Positions 1 through 7,051 of a stretch of DNA of 64,000 nt are shown here, piece by piece. The notes beneath the pieces are model-generated. The model made no database searches and was not told the origin of the DNA. It was given only the letters and a program-made list of their open reading frames with translations. The first letter of the stretch is position 1, and each line of letters opens with the position of its first letter. Source of the stretch: Dethiobacter alkaliphilus. GTDB taxonomy: Bacteria; Bacillota; Dethiobacteria; DTU022; UBA8154. The stretch lies in the NCBI GenBank assembly GCA_016841605.1, contig JAENYV010000014.1, positions 1 to 64,000 of the forward strand, given 5' to 3'. Position numbers and translations under genes: made by a program.

Positions 1-60
1 CCAAGCCCATAGCGGACTTTCACCGCCAAGCTATCGCCCATGCCGGGCGCACTTGCAAAA

Positions 61-93
61 AGAAGGAGAGCCGTTAGGCTCTCCTTCTTTTTG
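61..93 (-). terminator. Rho-independent terminator of the Ig-like/stalk gene
   Basis: A perfect 12-bp stem (61-72 with 77-88) with a GTTA loop is flanked by an A run on one side and a T run on the other, so it can work in both directions. It lies 17 bases past the stop codon of the minus-strand gene ending at 110. Confidence 0.9.
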
Positions 94-109
94 TTACTTT
101 GTGTTGTTA

Positions 110-2446
110 CTACTGCAGGAAGGTTACCCACTCGGTGGGACCATCTTTGGGACCCCAGTCAACTTCGGCGCCAAATGCTTCGGCGATGAAGCGGAAGGGG
201 AGGAAAGTACGGTCGCTCTTGATCATAGCGGCTACGTCCATCGTAATGGTGGTTACTTCGCCTTCTTCACTGTTTTCTTTTACTTCAAGCGTATATTCAC
301 CAATCTTGATGGTGATGATTTTATCTTCGCGGGTCAGGGTAACTACTTCGGTAGCGGCATCCTTGGGTTCCCAGTCGGCTTCGGCGCCAAGGGCTTCGGC
401 GATAAAGCGGACCGGCACGAAGGTGCGGCTATCTTCGATAAAGGGAGCAACATCCATGGCTCCGCCGGCACCATCAGCAACAAAGCTGTCTGAACCGATG
501 AACATGGTCATGGAAGCAGCACCGTACTCAGGGGCAGTTCCGGGCTCGCCAGCGGCTTCGCCAATGGCGACGTCGAAAGTCTTGGATAATCCGTTATCGG
601 AGACAACAGTCAGTGTATAGGTTCCTGCTTCCTCAGCGGTAGCTCTAAATTCACCAAAGCCTTCACCCTTGCTGAAGTCTTCACGATGGCTGACGCTGAC
701 TCCGGAAGGAGCTATCACGCTAAAAGCGGTATCCGTTGCATCTTCAGCCCAGGTTTTGTTGCCGTCTACGTCCACAAACTGCATGGTTACGTTAGCTACA
801 TTACCTGTAACTGATACATCCGTTTCAATTGCATTGGGCTCGCCAACTATGGGAAGCTCAACAGATGCAGAATGTCCGGTATCAATATGAGTTGCGGTGA
901 TGGTTACCACACCGCGCTTATCCTCATCGGAGGAAGCAACAACGTGACATATATCCGTTCCATAGGGATTAATTTTGGCCAACCCGGGGTTGGAAGTGGC
1001 AAGCCTTATTTCACCCTCTACGTCAGTACTTTTTACACCGTTCTCATCATAAAGTTCAACTTTCATTTTCATCCAGCTGCCTTCAGGAACTGCTCCTTTA
1101 GTATTATCTGTAGAATCGATTGTTAAAGCTCCTGACGTTCCAACTGTTACGGTATCCCAATCAGACTTAACAGAAATACGATCTTTTGCCAGCTTAACCA
1201 CTACACTTTCAACGGTACCGAATTCAACGGCGGTGAATGTTACTTCCTCGGTCAGACCTGTTTCACCGCTATTGGAGGCAACACCGTCAAGAACAGTGGC
1301 CTTAATTGTATACTCACCGGTTCTGTTGGGAGTATACTTAAACTCGACCTCGCCGTCTTTCCAATCAGTATTCGTTGTAGAACCGGGAAGTATTGTTTCC
1401 GTCTTACTGCTTGCTCCTGCCGGCTTGCTGTCAACTTCAAATTTTACGGCCTGAGCATTAACACCATTTCCAAAAGCATCTGTTACATTAAATGTAATTT
1501 TTACTTCTTCATCTACGGCAATTTTCTCCGCAATACTGCCTTCAATTTCGGTGGCCTTGGTGCCGGCCCAATCAACTTTACGAATTTGAGGATAATTGGG
1601 GTCTCCCACCTTTGTACTTCCCAAGGTTGTGGTGCCGACTCTGGCCCTGTACTCCCATTTTCCGGCTTCGCTTTCGGTTGTATTAATATCGGCTACACCG
1701 AGAGCGTTGGTTTCCTCTGTTTCGATCGTCTTCCATGCTCCGCCTTCGAAACGCTTCTGGAAGGTAACCTCTTCATCTTTTACCAGTTTGCCCGCGCTGT
1801 CTCTTACTGTTGCCGTCAGTGTTAAATTGTCGAATAATGAAAGGGCTGTAGCTGAAGCTGTAAATGTACTGTTAACATCTTTAACCTTGGCGGCAGAGTA
1901 GGTAAGGGTTTCTCTGGCGAATTCTATTCCATCACCACTGTCGCCAGTAATTAAAGAATTATTATCATAAAAATAAAGTGTGGCTGAACCGGAGAAACTG
2001 GAATATACCAGGAATTTAAGCTGCCCTTGTTCTAAATCGCTAACCGTAATTCGAGATCCGCCTTCAGAAGAAGTGAGTGTAGCTCCATCTCCTATGGCAA
2101 CATTATCTACCTGTAAAATAGTCCCCTTTTGATCTTCCCACGTTTTCCAAGAACTATTATCATAGACTTTCTGCGTAATTGTTTCCGCACCCCGGCTGGA
2201 CCTTAAAAAAAAGTCAAAGGTTTCACCGGCAGCAAGATTGTAAGGATTACCTTGATTATTATAGAAAGTAAGTGTAACCTCAACTCCATCTCCTGCTTCA
2301 ACCTCGTTTGAATCAACAGAAACCGAGGTTACACCATATGCGGGAGGTACAGCCGCTGTAGCTGCAAAAGCATTCAACGGCAACAGCGACAGCACCATCA
2401 AGGTGACAACCAGTATCGCAAATATCTTACGCGATTTAATCTTCAA
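110..2446 (-). CDS. Secreted Ig-like repeat protein with C-terminal stalk (copper amine oxidase N) domain
   Basis: The protein is 778 residues. It starts with a clear signal peptide (basic MKIKSRK, hydrophobic core, cleavage near the AFAATA stretch). The middle, roughly residues 35-640, reads as several beta-rich Ig-like/invasin-like modules, with recurring phrases such as DAFGNGVNAQAVKFEV and YTIKATVLDG. The last ~130 residues hold two stalk-domain units marked by FVPVRFIAEALGAE and FLPFRFIAEAFGAE. Such domains are common on exported proteins of Clostridia. Inference: a cell-surface or S-layer-like structural protein; no catalytic motif is visible. The start is TTG with AAGGAGG 8 bases upstream; no better ATG is in frame. 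A strong terminator follows, so it is probably transcribed alone. Confidence 0.85.
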   Translation of the reverse strand: MKIKSRKIFAILVVTLMVLSLLPLNAFAATAAVPPAYGVTSVSVDSNEVEAGDGVEVTLTFYNNQGNPYNLAAGETFDFFLRSSRGAETITQKVYDNSSWKTWEDQKGTILQVDNVAIGDGATLTSSEGGSRITVSDLEQGQLKFLVYSSFSGSATLYFYDNNSLITGDSGDGIEFARETLTYSAAKVKDVNSTFTASATALSLFDNLTLTATVRDSAGKLVKDEEVTFQKRFEGGAWKTIETEETNALGVADINTTESEAGKWEYRARVGTTTLGSTKVGDPNYPQIRKVDWAGTKATEIEGSIAEKIAVDEEVKITFNVTDAFGNGVNAQAVKFEVDSKPAGASSKTETILPGSTTNTDWKDGEVEFKYTPNRTGEYTIKATVLDGVASNSGETGLTEEVTFTAVEFGTVESVVVKLAKDRISVKSDWDTVTVGTSGALTIDSTDNTKGAVPEGSWMKMKVELYDENGVKSTDVEGEIRLATSNPGLAKINPYGTDICHVVASSDEDKRGVVTITATHIDTGHSASVELPIVGEPNAIETDVSVTGNVANVTMQFVDVDGNKTWAEDATDTAFSVIAPSGVSVSHREDFSKGEGFGEFRATAEEAGTYTLTVVSDNGLSKTFDVAIGEAAGEPGTAPEYGAASMTMFIGSDSFVADGAGGAMDVAPFIEDSRTFVPVRFIAEALGAEADWEPKDAATEVVTLTREDKIITIKIGEYTLEVKENSEEGEVTTITMDVAAMIKSDRTFLPFRFIAEAFGAEVDWGPKDGPTEWVTFLQ

Positions 2447-2574
2447 AGCTCATTCCTCCTTAAAAATTATGTTGCATTTTAATCTTCTTCCCTACCTCTT
2501 TAACTACAACACCAACCTGACTCGCCTACCTCCAGACATCCCCCCCTTAATGTTCTACGATAAACTTTTATCCA

Positions 2575-2667
2575 TATTTATGGGGCCTTCGGCCGGTAGC
2601 GTCTCTCAAGAACCTGAGCCGCTATGCAGTGGGAACCTTACTCTCCCGCCTTTGCCCCTTACTGCCA
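2575..2667 (-). promoter_or_regulatory. Possible structured 5' leader of the Ig-like/stalk gene
   Basis: About 130-220 bases upstream of the TTG start, the minus strand is GC-rich inside AT-rich flanks and can form several nested helices: GCAGT with ACTGC, TAGCG with CGCTA enclosing CTCA with TGAG, and GGCC-GAA-GGCC. Riboswitches sometimes precede genes of this type, but no conserved core of a class I could recall (c-di-GMP-I/II, c-di-AMP, cobalamin, lysine, guanidine) is present. The rest of 2447-3116 is AT-rich and shows no gene. Confidence 0.3.
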
Positions 2668-2930
2668 AAACATGAACCAAAAAGATCCAGGATACTACAA
2701 TTCTACATTTTTATGTGTTTTCCTGCTGAATTTAATAAAAATGTATTATATTTCATTAATATTTGGTTAATATTACTCTCAAATAATAAAAAAGGCGTTT
2801 TCGATAAAAAATGATAGCTCTTCCATGGCCTTCAATAATTAATAACGAAGGTTTTGTGGAAAAGTTACGCCTCGTTGGAAAAAAATCTAATGGTTTCCGA
2901 AAAAAAATAAAAAAGGTAGTTTTCCTTCGG

Positions 2931-3016
2931 TTTCACTTTGTTGGAGATTGCTCTCTGTGAAGTCCCGCCATTACCGGTGCGAAAGCAGTTTAGAGGCGGA
3001 AGACTTCAAAGTGAAA
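2931..3016. other. 86-base nested inverted-repeat element, possible structured RNA
   Basis: Three helices nest inside one another: a 9-bp outer stem (2931-2939 with 3008-3016), a 6-bp stem GAAGTC/GACTTC (2959-2964 with 3002-3007) and a 5-bp stem CCGCC/GGCGG (2965-2969 with 2995-2999). Inside is a TGC-GAAA-GCA mini-hairpin (2978-2987), which has the GNRA tetraloop form typical of folded RNAs. A 19-base bulge lies on one side only. It sits ~100 bases upstream of a broken HicB-like gene. I do not recognise a known ribozyme, riboswitch or insertion-sequence end. Confidence 0.5.
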
Positions 3017-3128
3017 GGTTAAAATATAATAGTTAATAATTGTAATTGCTTTTTTAAAATGTTATAATGAACCAATTTTTAAAAAATTATTGAGCGTTAT
3101 AATCTAAAGATGAAGGATGTTGATAATA

Positions 3129-3348
3129 GTGGATTACCACATTAATATTTTTTTTAGTGAGGAAGACAGCGGGTATATAGTTGATATTCCTGATCTACCA
3201 GGTTGCTCAGCTTTTGGCGATACCCCGGAAAAGGCATTGCATGAACTGGTAAAAGTGAAAACTGCCTGGTTAGAAACAGCAAGACAAAAAAAAAATACCT
3301 GTTCCTCCACCCAGGTATCGACCTGTTATTTATCAGGTTCTACCTTAA
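3129..3348 (+). pseudogene. HicB-like antitoxin, frameshifted in a poly-A run
   Basis: The first ~55 residues match the HicB/UPF0150 antitoxin fold (YHINIFFSEEDSGYIVDIPDLPGCSAFGDTPEKALHE is split here by the limits of quoting, but reads through in frame). At 3286-3295 there is a run of ten A; removing one A restores the expected tail KIPVPPPRYRPVIY and a stop at 3346-3348. As written the frame ends instead at 3371 with an unrelated tail. The likely start is GTG at 3129 with AAGGA 11 bases upstream; an ATG at 3117 is also in frame. It could be a pseudogene, a sequencing error in the homopolymer, or rescued by slippage. No HicA partner is next to it. Confidence 0.7.
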
Positions 3349-3493
3349 AATATCAACTAAATTTACTATAATAAAAATAGTGCTTAATAGTGCGGTGCCC
3401 CTGCAAGAGTTAAACTTTACCATCCCATCCGGTGTTGCAATTTCTGTTGATAGACGCAAAGAAAAAACCAGCATACTAAAATGCTGGACTAAA

Positions 3494-3763
3494 TTATCTA
3501 AATAAATCCGAATGAGAACCTGTTCTTAAAAAATGTATTTCTGTTTTAGTCACTTCATAAATTAATAACCAATCAGTTTCAATATGGCACTCCCTACAAT
3601 TTTTATAATTTCCTGACAATGAATGATCTTTGTTACTTGACGATAAAGATTTTTCGTTTGTCAGTTCCGACATTACTGCTTTAATTTTACTTATATCTTT
3701 ACCGCGCTTTTGTGATAACTTATAATCTTTCTTAAATTGGGATGTAAAGACAGGGATTTTCAA
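3494..3763 (-). CDS. yafQ: YafQ-type mRNA interferase toxin
   Basis: This 89-residue protein has the YafQ/RelE-superfamily pattern: an N-terminal FTSQFKKDYK helix, then DHSLSGNYKNCRECHIETDW and the C-terminal LRTGSHSDLF. Histidines, aspartate and the final phenylalanine used for catalysis in YafQ-type ribosome-dependent endoribonucleases are present. The TTG start overlaps the TGA stop of the antitoxin gene by four bases (TTGA), so translation is coupled. Length and motifs suggest an intact toxin. Confidence 0.88.
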   Translation of the reverse strand: MKIPVFTSQFKKDYKLSQKRGKDISKIKAVMSELTNEKSLSSSNKDHSLSGNYKNCRECHIETDWLLIYEVTKTEIHFLRTGSHSDLFR

Positions 3764-4023
3764 TCTTTATCCAACTCCTTGAACATCTCTTCAAGGCTGT
3801 CAAATTTATGCAAACCTATTCCCCTCTGCGCATCCTCAATTACTTCTTTAGTTTGCTTGTTTGGTATTTTAATTTCAAAAGGCAAACCTTGGTTAAGTTC
3901 ACATTGTCTTAAAAAAAGAGTTATAGCTTCCGTCATTGTAAGACCTAATTTATTAAAAAGCTCTTCAACATTAGCTTTTAAATTTTCATCGACTCTTGCT
4001 CTTATAAATTCAGTCTTGGGCAT
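3760..4023 (-). CDS. dinJ: DinJ/RelB-family antitoxin
   Basis: The protein has an N-terminal ribbon-helix-helix segment (TEFIRARVDENLKANVEEL ... GLTMTEAITLFLRQ), the hallmark of RelB/DinJ antitoxins, and an acidic C-terminus that should wrap the toxin. ATG at 4023 is preferred because GAGGTG lies 7 bases upstream; a GTG at 4032 would overlap that site. It precedes and overlaps the YafQ gene. Family knowledge: the pair represses its own promoter through the antitoxin. A short GAATTAATTGTATCTCAATTG-like AT-rich stretch just upstream could hold the promoter, but no clean operator is seen. Confidence 0.88.
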   Translation of the reverse strand: MPKTEFIRARVDENLKANVEELFNKLGLTMTEAITLFLRQCELNQGLPFEIKIPNKQTKEVIEDAQRGIGLHKFDSLEEMFKELDKD

Positions 4024-4135
4024 TCCAATCACCTCACTTCGAATTAATTGTATCTCAATTGTATCACGTTTTAAATAAATGTCAATTGGCTTTTTGTTTT
4101 ATTGTCCAAATATTCATCGATAGAGTACGATATTA

Positions 4136-4240
4136 ACGGAATTTGGAGGGCAATATCTGCATACTGATCTATTTGAAATGGCTACAGCTTATGCCTTTCA
4201 CTTCAATCACCCCTTTGTGGACGTAAATAAAAGATCTTAA
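4136..4240 (+). pseudogene. Fragment of a Doc (Fic-fold) toxin
   Basis: One short frame reads EFGGQYLHTDLFEMATAYAF followed by HFNHPFVDVNKRS and a stop. This is the Doc/Fic core: the HPFxDxNKR active-site motif and the preceding FGG-DLFE-A-AYAF helix. Both the N-terminal third and everything after NKR are missing, and a stop lies upstream in frame at 4121. It is a clear remnant of a death-on-curing toxin. Confidence 0.8.
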
Positions 4241-4279
4241 AAGGTAATGAAATAAATTAAATTAAGTCTGGTACAGATA

Positions 4280-4429
4280 ATGGCAATTTCAAAAAACGAA
4301 TTGTGGGCATGGCAGCCGGATGTAATTAAGGGGATGCAGGAATCCAATAAATTGTACAAAGAAGGTAAATTAAAATTTTACACCACTGACAACATTCAAG
4401 AAATGTTTGATGAATGGGATAAAGAATAA
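4280..4429 (+). CDS. 49-residue ORF, possible antitoxin remnant
   Basis: An ATG-started frame of 49 codons encodes a hydrophilic peptide with KNELWAWQPDVIKGMQESNK and an acidic, aromatic end (FYTTDNIQEMFDEWDKE). The composition resembles the toxin-binding tail of a small antitoxin, and it follows the Doc fragment on the same strand. No convincing ribosome binding site is present. It could be the C-terminal part of a broken antitoxin gene, or not expressed at all. I do not recognise a family. Confidence 0.35.
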   Translation: MAISKNELWAWQPDVIKGMQESNKLYKEGKLKFYTTDNIQEMFDEWDKE

Positions 4430-4479
4430 AGCTTATGCCGGAAATTACACTCGAAAAATAGAAAAAACTCGTCACTTCA

Positions 4480-4716
4480 TTATAAAACGATTAATTTGCT
4501 TGGCAAAATCAGTAGCTTCTGTTTTGAAATAACATGATTTCCAATATCAATACAGCATTGTGCTGCTACTTGTAAATTTCTCTCAGTGATATCTTGTAAG
4601 TCATCGTTTTTTACAAACTCTTTTTTTCTGTTATTTTGAGCAATTTTTTTAAGTTTTGCCAGGCTACTCTCCAACCTTTTTAAACAAGACATAATAATAT
4701 CATGGTTAATTTGCAT
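4480..4716 (-). pseudogene. HepT-type (DUF86) toxin with a deleted catalytic region
   Basis: The N-terminal ~60 residues match HepT RNases (CLKRLESSLAKLKKI, DDLQDITERNLQVAAQCCID, IGNHVIS). HepT proteins are usually 130-150 residues and carry an R-x4-6-H-Y motif; here the frame ends ~20 residues after IGNHVIS without it. In another frame, the bases just before the end read ATDFAKQINRFI, like the usual HepT C-terminus, which suggests an internal deletion. The start chosen is ATG at 4716, preceded by GAGGA, overlapping the end of mntA. The toxin is almost certainly inactive. Confidence 0.75.
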
Positions 4717-5161
4717 ACTGATCATCCTCAATTCTTTTTTGTAAAGCTTGATAATGAAAAGCAAGCACTGGTTTGAAATCCAGATATTCAGAAATTGTTT
4801 TTCTAATAATTCTCAAATGGAGTTCTTCATCATAAATATATAAAGGTTTGCCGTCTTTCAGTATGTGATATTTAAGAACGAGCGGGGCTTCGTTTAAAAT
4901 GACTAAATCAATGTCATCTCCGGCAAATATTTTGGTAAATTCTCGCAACAGGTTTAATTTTTTTGCAAAGATGTCTTTTTTAGATGCAGCGGTTAGCAAA
5001 ACAGCGAGGTCAATATCGCTAAGCGGACCGGCATTATTTTGAGCTTGCGAACCAAAAAGATATGCCAAAAGAATATCTGAATCTTTCTCCAAAAATTTGG
5101 TTAATTTATTTAATTTTTCCTGAAAACCGGTATTTACTTTACTCAAAAGAAATACACTCAT
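4706..5161 (-). CDS. mntA: MntA-type nucleotidyltransferase antitoxin
   Basis: This 151-residue protein has the minimal nucleotidyltransferase signature GSQAQNNAGPLSDIDLAVLL (G-S-x10-D-x-D) near residue 37, and a third acidic position in DDIDLVI. MntA antitoxins silence HepT by nucleotidylating its active-site tyrosine. The gene overlaps the start of the HepT gene, as in intact mnt-hepT pairs. The toxin partner is truncated, so this antitoxin appears to have outlived its target. ATG start with GGAAG just upstream. Confidence 0.85.
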   Translation of the reverse strand: MSVFLLSKVNTGFQEKLNKLTKFLEKDSDILLAYLFGSQAQNNAGPLSDIDLAVLLTAASKKDIFAKKLNLLREFTKIFAGDDIDLVILNEAPLVLKYHILKDGKPLYIYDEELHLRIIRKTISEYLDFKPVLAFHYQALQKRIEDDQYAN

Positions 5162-5259
5162 CTTCCATGATATTTTTTATATCATAGTATGAATCTTATT
5201 AATTGTCAAGAATATCCATTTTATTTACGTACCTGAACAAGGAGATATCATTCTTCTAA

Positions 5260-5775
5260 TTACTCCGATATTCTCCAGATGACCCCTCTTTCTCTAAGCT
5301 TCAGCACTGCCGCTGTTAGCTCGTCATCCTCCGTATGGGTATAAACAGCCGTTTTTTCAATATTGCTATGCCCGAGAAGCTGGGCCAGCCTGTTGATGTC
5401 CACCTTTTTCTGATGCAGATGCGTAGCAAAGGTATGCCTGAAGGTGTGGGGAGAAACGCGTTTTTTAATCCCCGCCAGCTTGCCGCATTGTTTCACAATG
5501 CTATAGATCCGTTCTTTACTAAGAGGATCGTCGCCTCTTCCCTGAAAAAGATATGGCGAAGGCGAACACTGGTCGACTTTCTCCTTAAAATAAAGAAGCA
5601 ACACTCTCTGTAAAAAGGGGTGGACCGGTAGCAGCCTAGCCTTATCGCCCTTGCTCCGGCCTTCCTTTTGTAAAAAGTCGGTAAATATATGCAGATCTTT
5701 TTGATAACCGCTGCAGGTATATTGCGAACGGTTTAGTTCTACAAGCAGGTAGGCTAAAAATTCGCCGATAGCCTC
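5260..5775 (-). pseudogene. Tyrosine recombinase (integrase) with central deletion
   Basis: The frame is open from 5775 to the stop at 5260. Its start resembles the core-binding domain (IGEFLAYLLVELNRSQYTCS ... DLHIFTDFLQKEGRSK), then jumps straight to GDKARLLPVHPFL of the catalytic domain. The rest keeps the H-x-x-R box (HTFRHTFATHL) and the GHSNIEKTAVYTH box with the nucleophilic Tyr. Roughly 90 residues, including the first catalytic Arg, are missing, and a TAA precedes the frame with no start codon. It is probably the remnant of a mobile element that brought in the neighbouring toxin-antitoxin genes (inference). Confidence 0.8.
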
Positions 5776-6000
5776 TTACAAAAGCACCCGAATCACCAGC
5801 GCTGAAGAGATATATTTAATATTTTTCTCGAACCCTCGAACATATTTCACAGCCCCTTAATAACGTAAATAACTGCAATATTATTCTATTATCTAAATTT
5901 ATCAAGTCAAGTAGAGATGGCCACTATCTATCCACAAAATCCAAATTCAATAAGCCTATGTCTACCAGTACAGCATCAATTCAATATACCTTATTGAAAG

Positions 6001-6405
6001 TCAAGATAACCAGATAAGTTCTACGGATACATTTGCTGCAACTGCTTTTATTTCAGGGTCTCCTGTAACCAGCATGGCCTTATCTTCCCTTGCTAAAGCA
6101 AGGGCAAAAGCATCGGCATAGGAAATACCGCCTGCAGATTTGATCTTTGCCGCTTTTTTTACCATCGACCATTTTGCATCAACAATTTTGATCTTATCTT
6201 CCATAAAGATATAATCTATAATTTTTTCTGCCTCTGTTTGGCTTCTCTCCCTGGAAAGGATATAGTAAACTTCTCCCAAATTAATTGCACTAATCAGTAT
6301 TTCTATCTGACTATCAGTAAGCAAATCGGCCACAATTTGTGCTCCCGGTTCGTTTTCCAAAAAAGCCATAATGGCATAGGCATCAAAAACAATTCGTTTT
6401 ATCAT
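6001..6405 (-). CDS. vapC: VapC-type PIN-domain toxin
   Basis: This 134-residue protein is a full-length PIN ribonuclease: N-terminal FDAYAIMAFL with the first Asp, NLGEVYY with the conserved Glu, YADAFALALA with the next Asp, and VTGDPEIK with the last. These acidic residues bind the metal ions used to cut RNA. The ATG overlaps the TGA of the upstream antitoxin gene by four bases, giving coupled translation. It appears intact. Confidence 0.9.
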   Translation of the reverse strand: MIKRIVFDAYAIMAFLENEPGAQIVADLLTDSQIEILISAINLGEVYYILSRERSQTEAEKIIDYIFMEDKIKIVDAKWSMVKKAAKIKSAGGISYADAFALALAREDKAMLVTGDPEIKAVAANVSVELIWLS

Positions 6406-6644
6406 GATTCACGCAGCCTATCCTGCCGGCGTTCTTGTAAAAGCAAAGTAGTTAATTTTTCCTGATTTTTGCGTTGACACTTTCCCCTCATCTGCAAAAG
6501 CGGGTGCTCAGGGAGGGGAAGTAAAATTATTTTTCCTTCTTTTTCTTCGATACTCAATTTATCTCCTTCTTTTAATCCGAGATTTTTTCTTAAGATGGCC
6601 GGCAAACAAATTTGTCCTTTTTTTGATAGAGTTACTTTAATCAT
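6402..6644 (-). CDS. vapB: AbrB-type VapB antitoxin
   Basis: The 80-residue protein begins with an AbrB/SpoVT swapped-hairpin DNA-binding domain (VTLSKKGQICLPAILRKNLG, then GDKLSIEE) and ends with a basic tail that should bind the toxin. The start has an ideal AGGAGG 9 bases upstream. It lies directly upstream of the PIN toxin gene. A palindrome overlaps its promoter, consistent with autorepression. Confidence 0.88.
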   Translation of the reverse strand: MIKVTLSKKGQICLPAILRKNLGLKEGDKLSIEEKEGKIILLPLPEHPLLQMRGKCQRKNQEKLTTLLLQERRQDRLRES

Positions 6645-6680
6645 TTTGTAAACCTCCTGACATTTTGCCTTACTATTTTT

Positions 6681-6709
6681 ATTTTACCCATTTACTTATA
6701 AAAAGTAAA
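6681..6709 (-). promoter_or_regulatory. vapBC promoter with overlapping palindromic operator
   Basis: On the minus strand TTTACT (6709-6704) and TAAAAT (6686-6681) are 17 bases apart and resemble a housekeeping promoter. A perfect 7-bp inverted repeat, TTTACTT and AAGTAAA with a 5-base gap (6691-6709), covers the -35 box and spacer. It is 37 bases upstream of the vapB ATG. Inference: this is where the VapBC complex binds. Confidence 0.65.
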
Positions 6710-6734
6710 CTAAAAAACATAAGGTTTATTTTAA

Positions 6735-6763
6735 ATGCCGCCCGGATACACTCCGGGCGGCAT
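6735..6763. terminator. Strong GC hairpin, possible terminator
   Basis: A perfect 12-bp stem (6735-6746 with 6752-6763) encloses a 5-base loop. T-rich sequence follows on either strand but neither has a long uninterrupted T run, so termination is plausible rather than certain. It would separate the SDR epimerase region from vapBC. Confidence 0.55.
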
Positions 6764-6794
6764 TCCATCTTGTTAATGTAAGACTAATTTTTTT

Positions 6795-6992
6795 TTAAGA
6801 TATATACCGTCTTTTTTTTCTGGTCTTGCAGGAGATTATAAACAATGCACAAGCCATCAGAAACATGGCAAAGACGAAAGGATGCATAACCAGAAAGACG
6901 GCAGCGATAACAGGCAGTAGGATGATGCGGGTAAGGGACTTGAGGATACTGCTGCCGGCAATGTATGCTGCCAGAGGGGGAGAAACCTGATA
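6795..6992 (-). pseudogene. Remnant of a small membrane-protein gene
   Basis: A 64-codon open stretch lacks a start codon and is preceded by an in-frame TAG. It reads as two hydrophobic helices (ILLPVIAAVFLVMHPFVFAM and a following FLMACALFIISC) and a basic end KTRKKRRYIS. That pattern is the C-terminus of an integral membrane protein. I cannot assign a family. It lies just past the SDR gene and one repeat copy. Confidence 0.4.
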
Positions 6993-7009
6993 CTATAAGC
7001 GGACAAAAA

Positions 7010-7037
7010 CCTATCCTAATTACTAGTTTTCGCTGTA
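7010..7037 (-). repeat. Dispersed repeat, terminal fragment (copy B)
   Basis: On the minus strand the sequence TACAGCGAAAACTAGTAATT is nearly identical to the end of copies at 39964 and 43472. Only the terminal ~28 bases are recognisable. It lies 15 bases beyond the stop codon of the SDR gene. Confidence 0.6.
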
Positions 7038-7051
7038 GGGCTATAAAAATT

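Noticed and set aside
53-620. Plus-strand frames opposite the stalk domain
   Set aside because: Gly/Phe- and Ser/Ala-rich translations are complements of the stalk-domain codons; no independent signals.
2575-2667. c-di-GMP riboswitch for the stalk gene
   Set aside because: The required GGCAAACC and ACGCAAAGCC-type core is absent.
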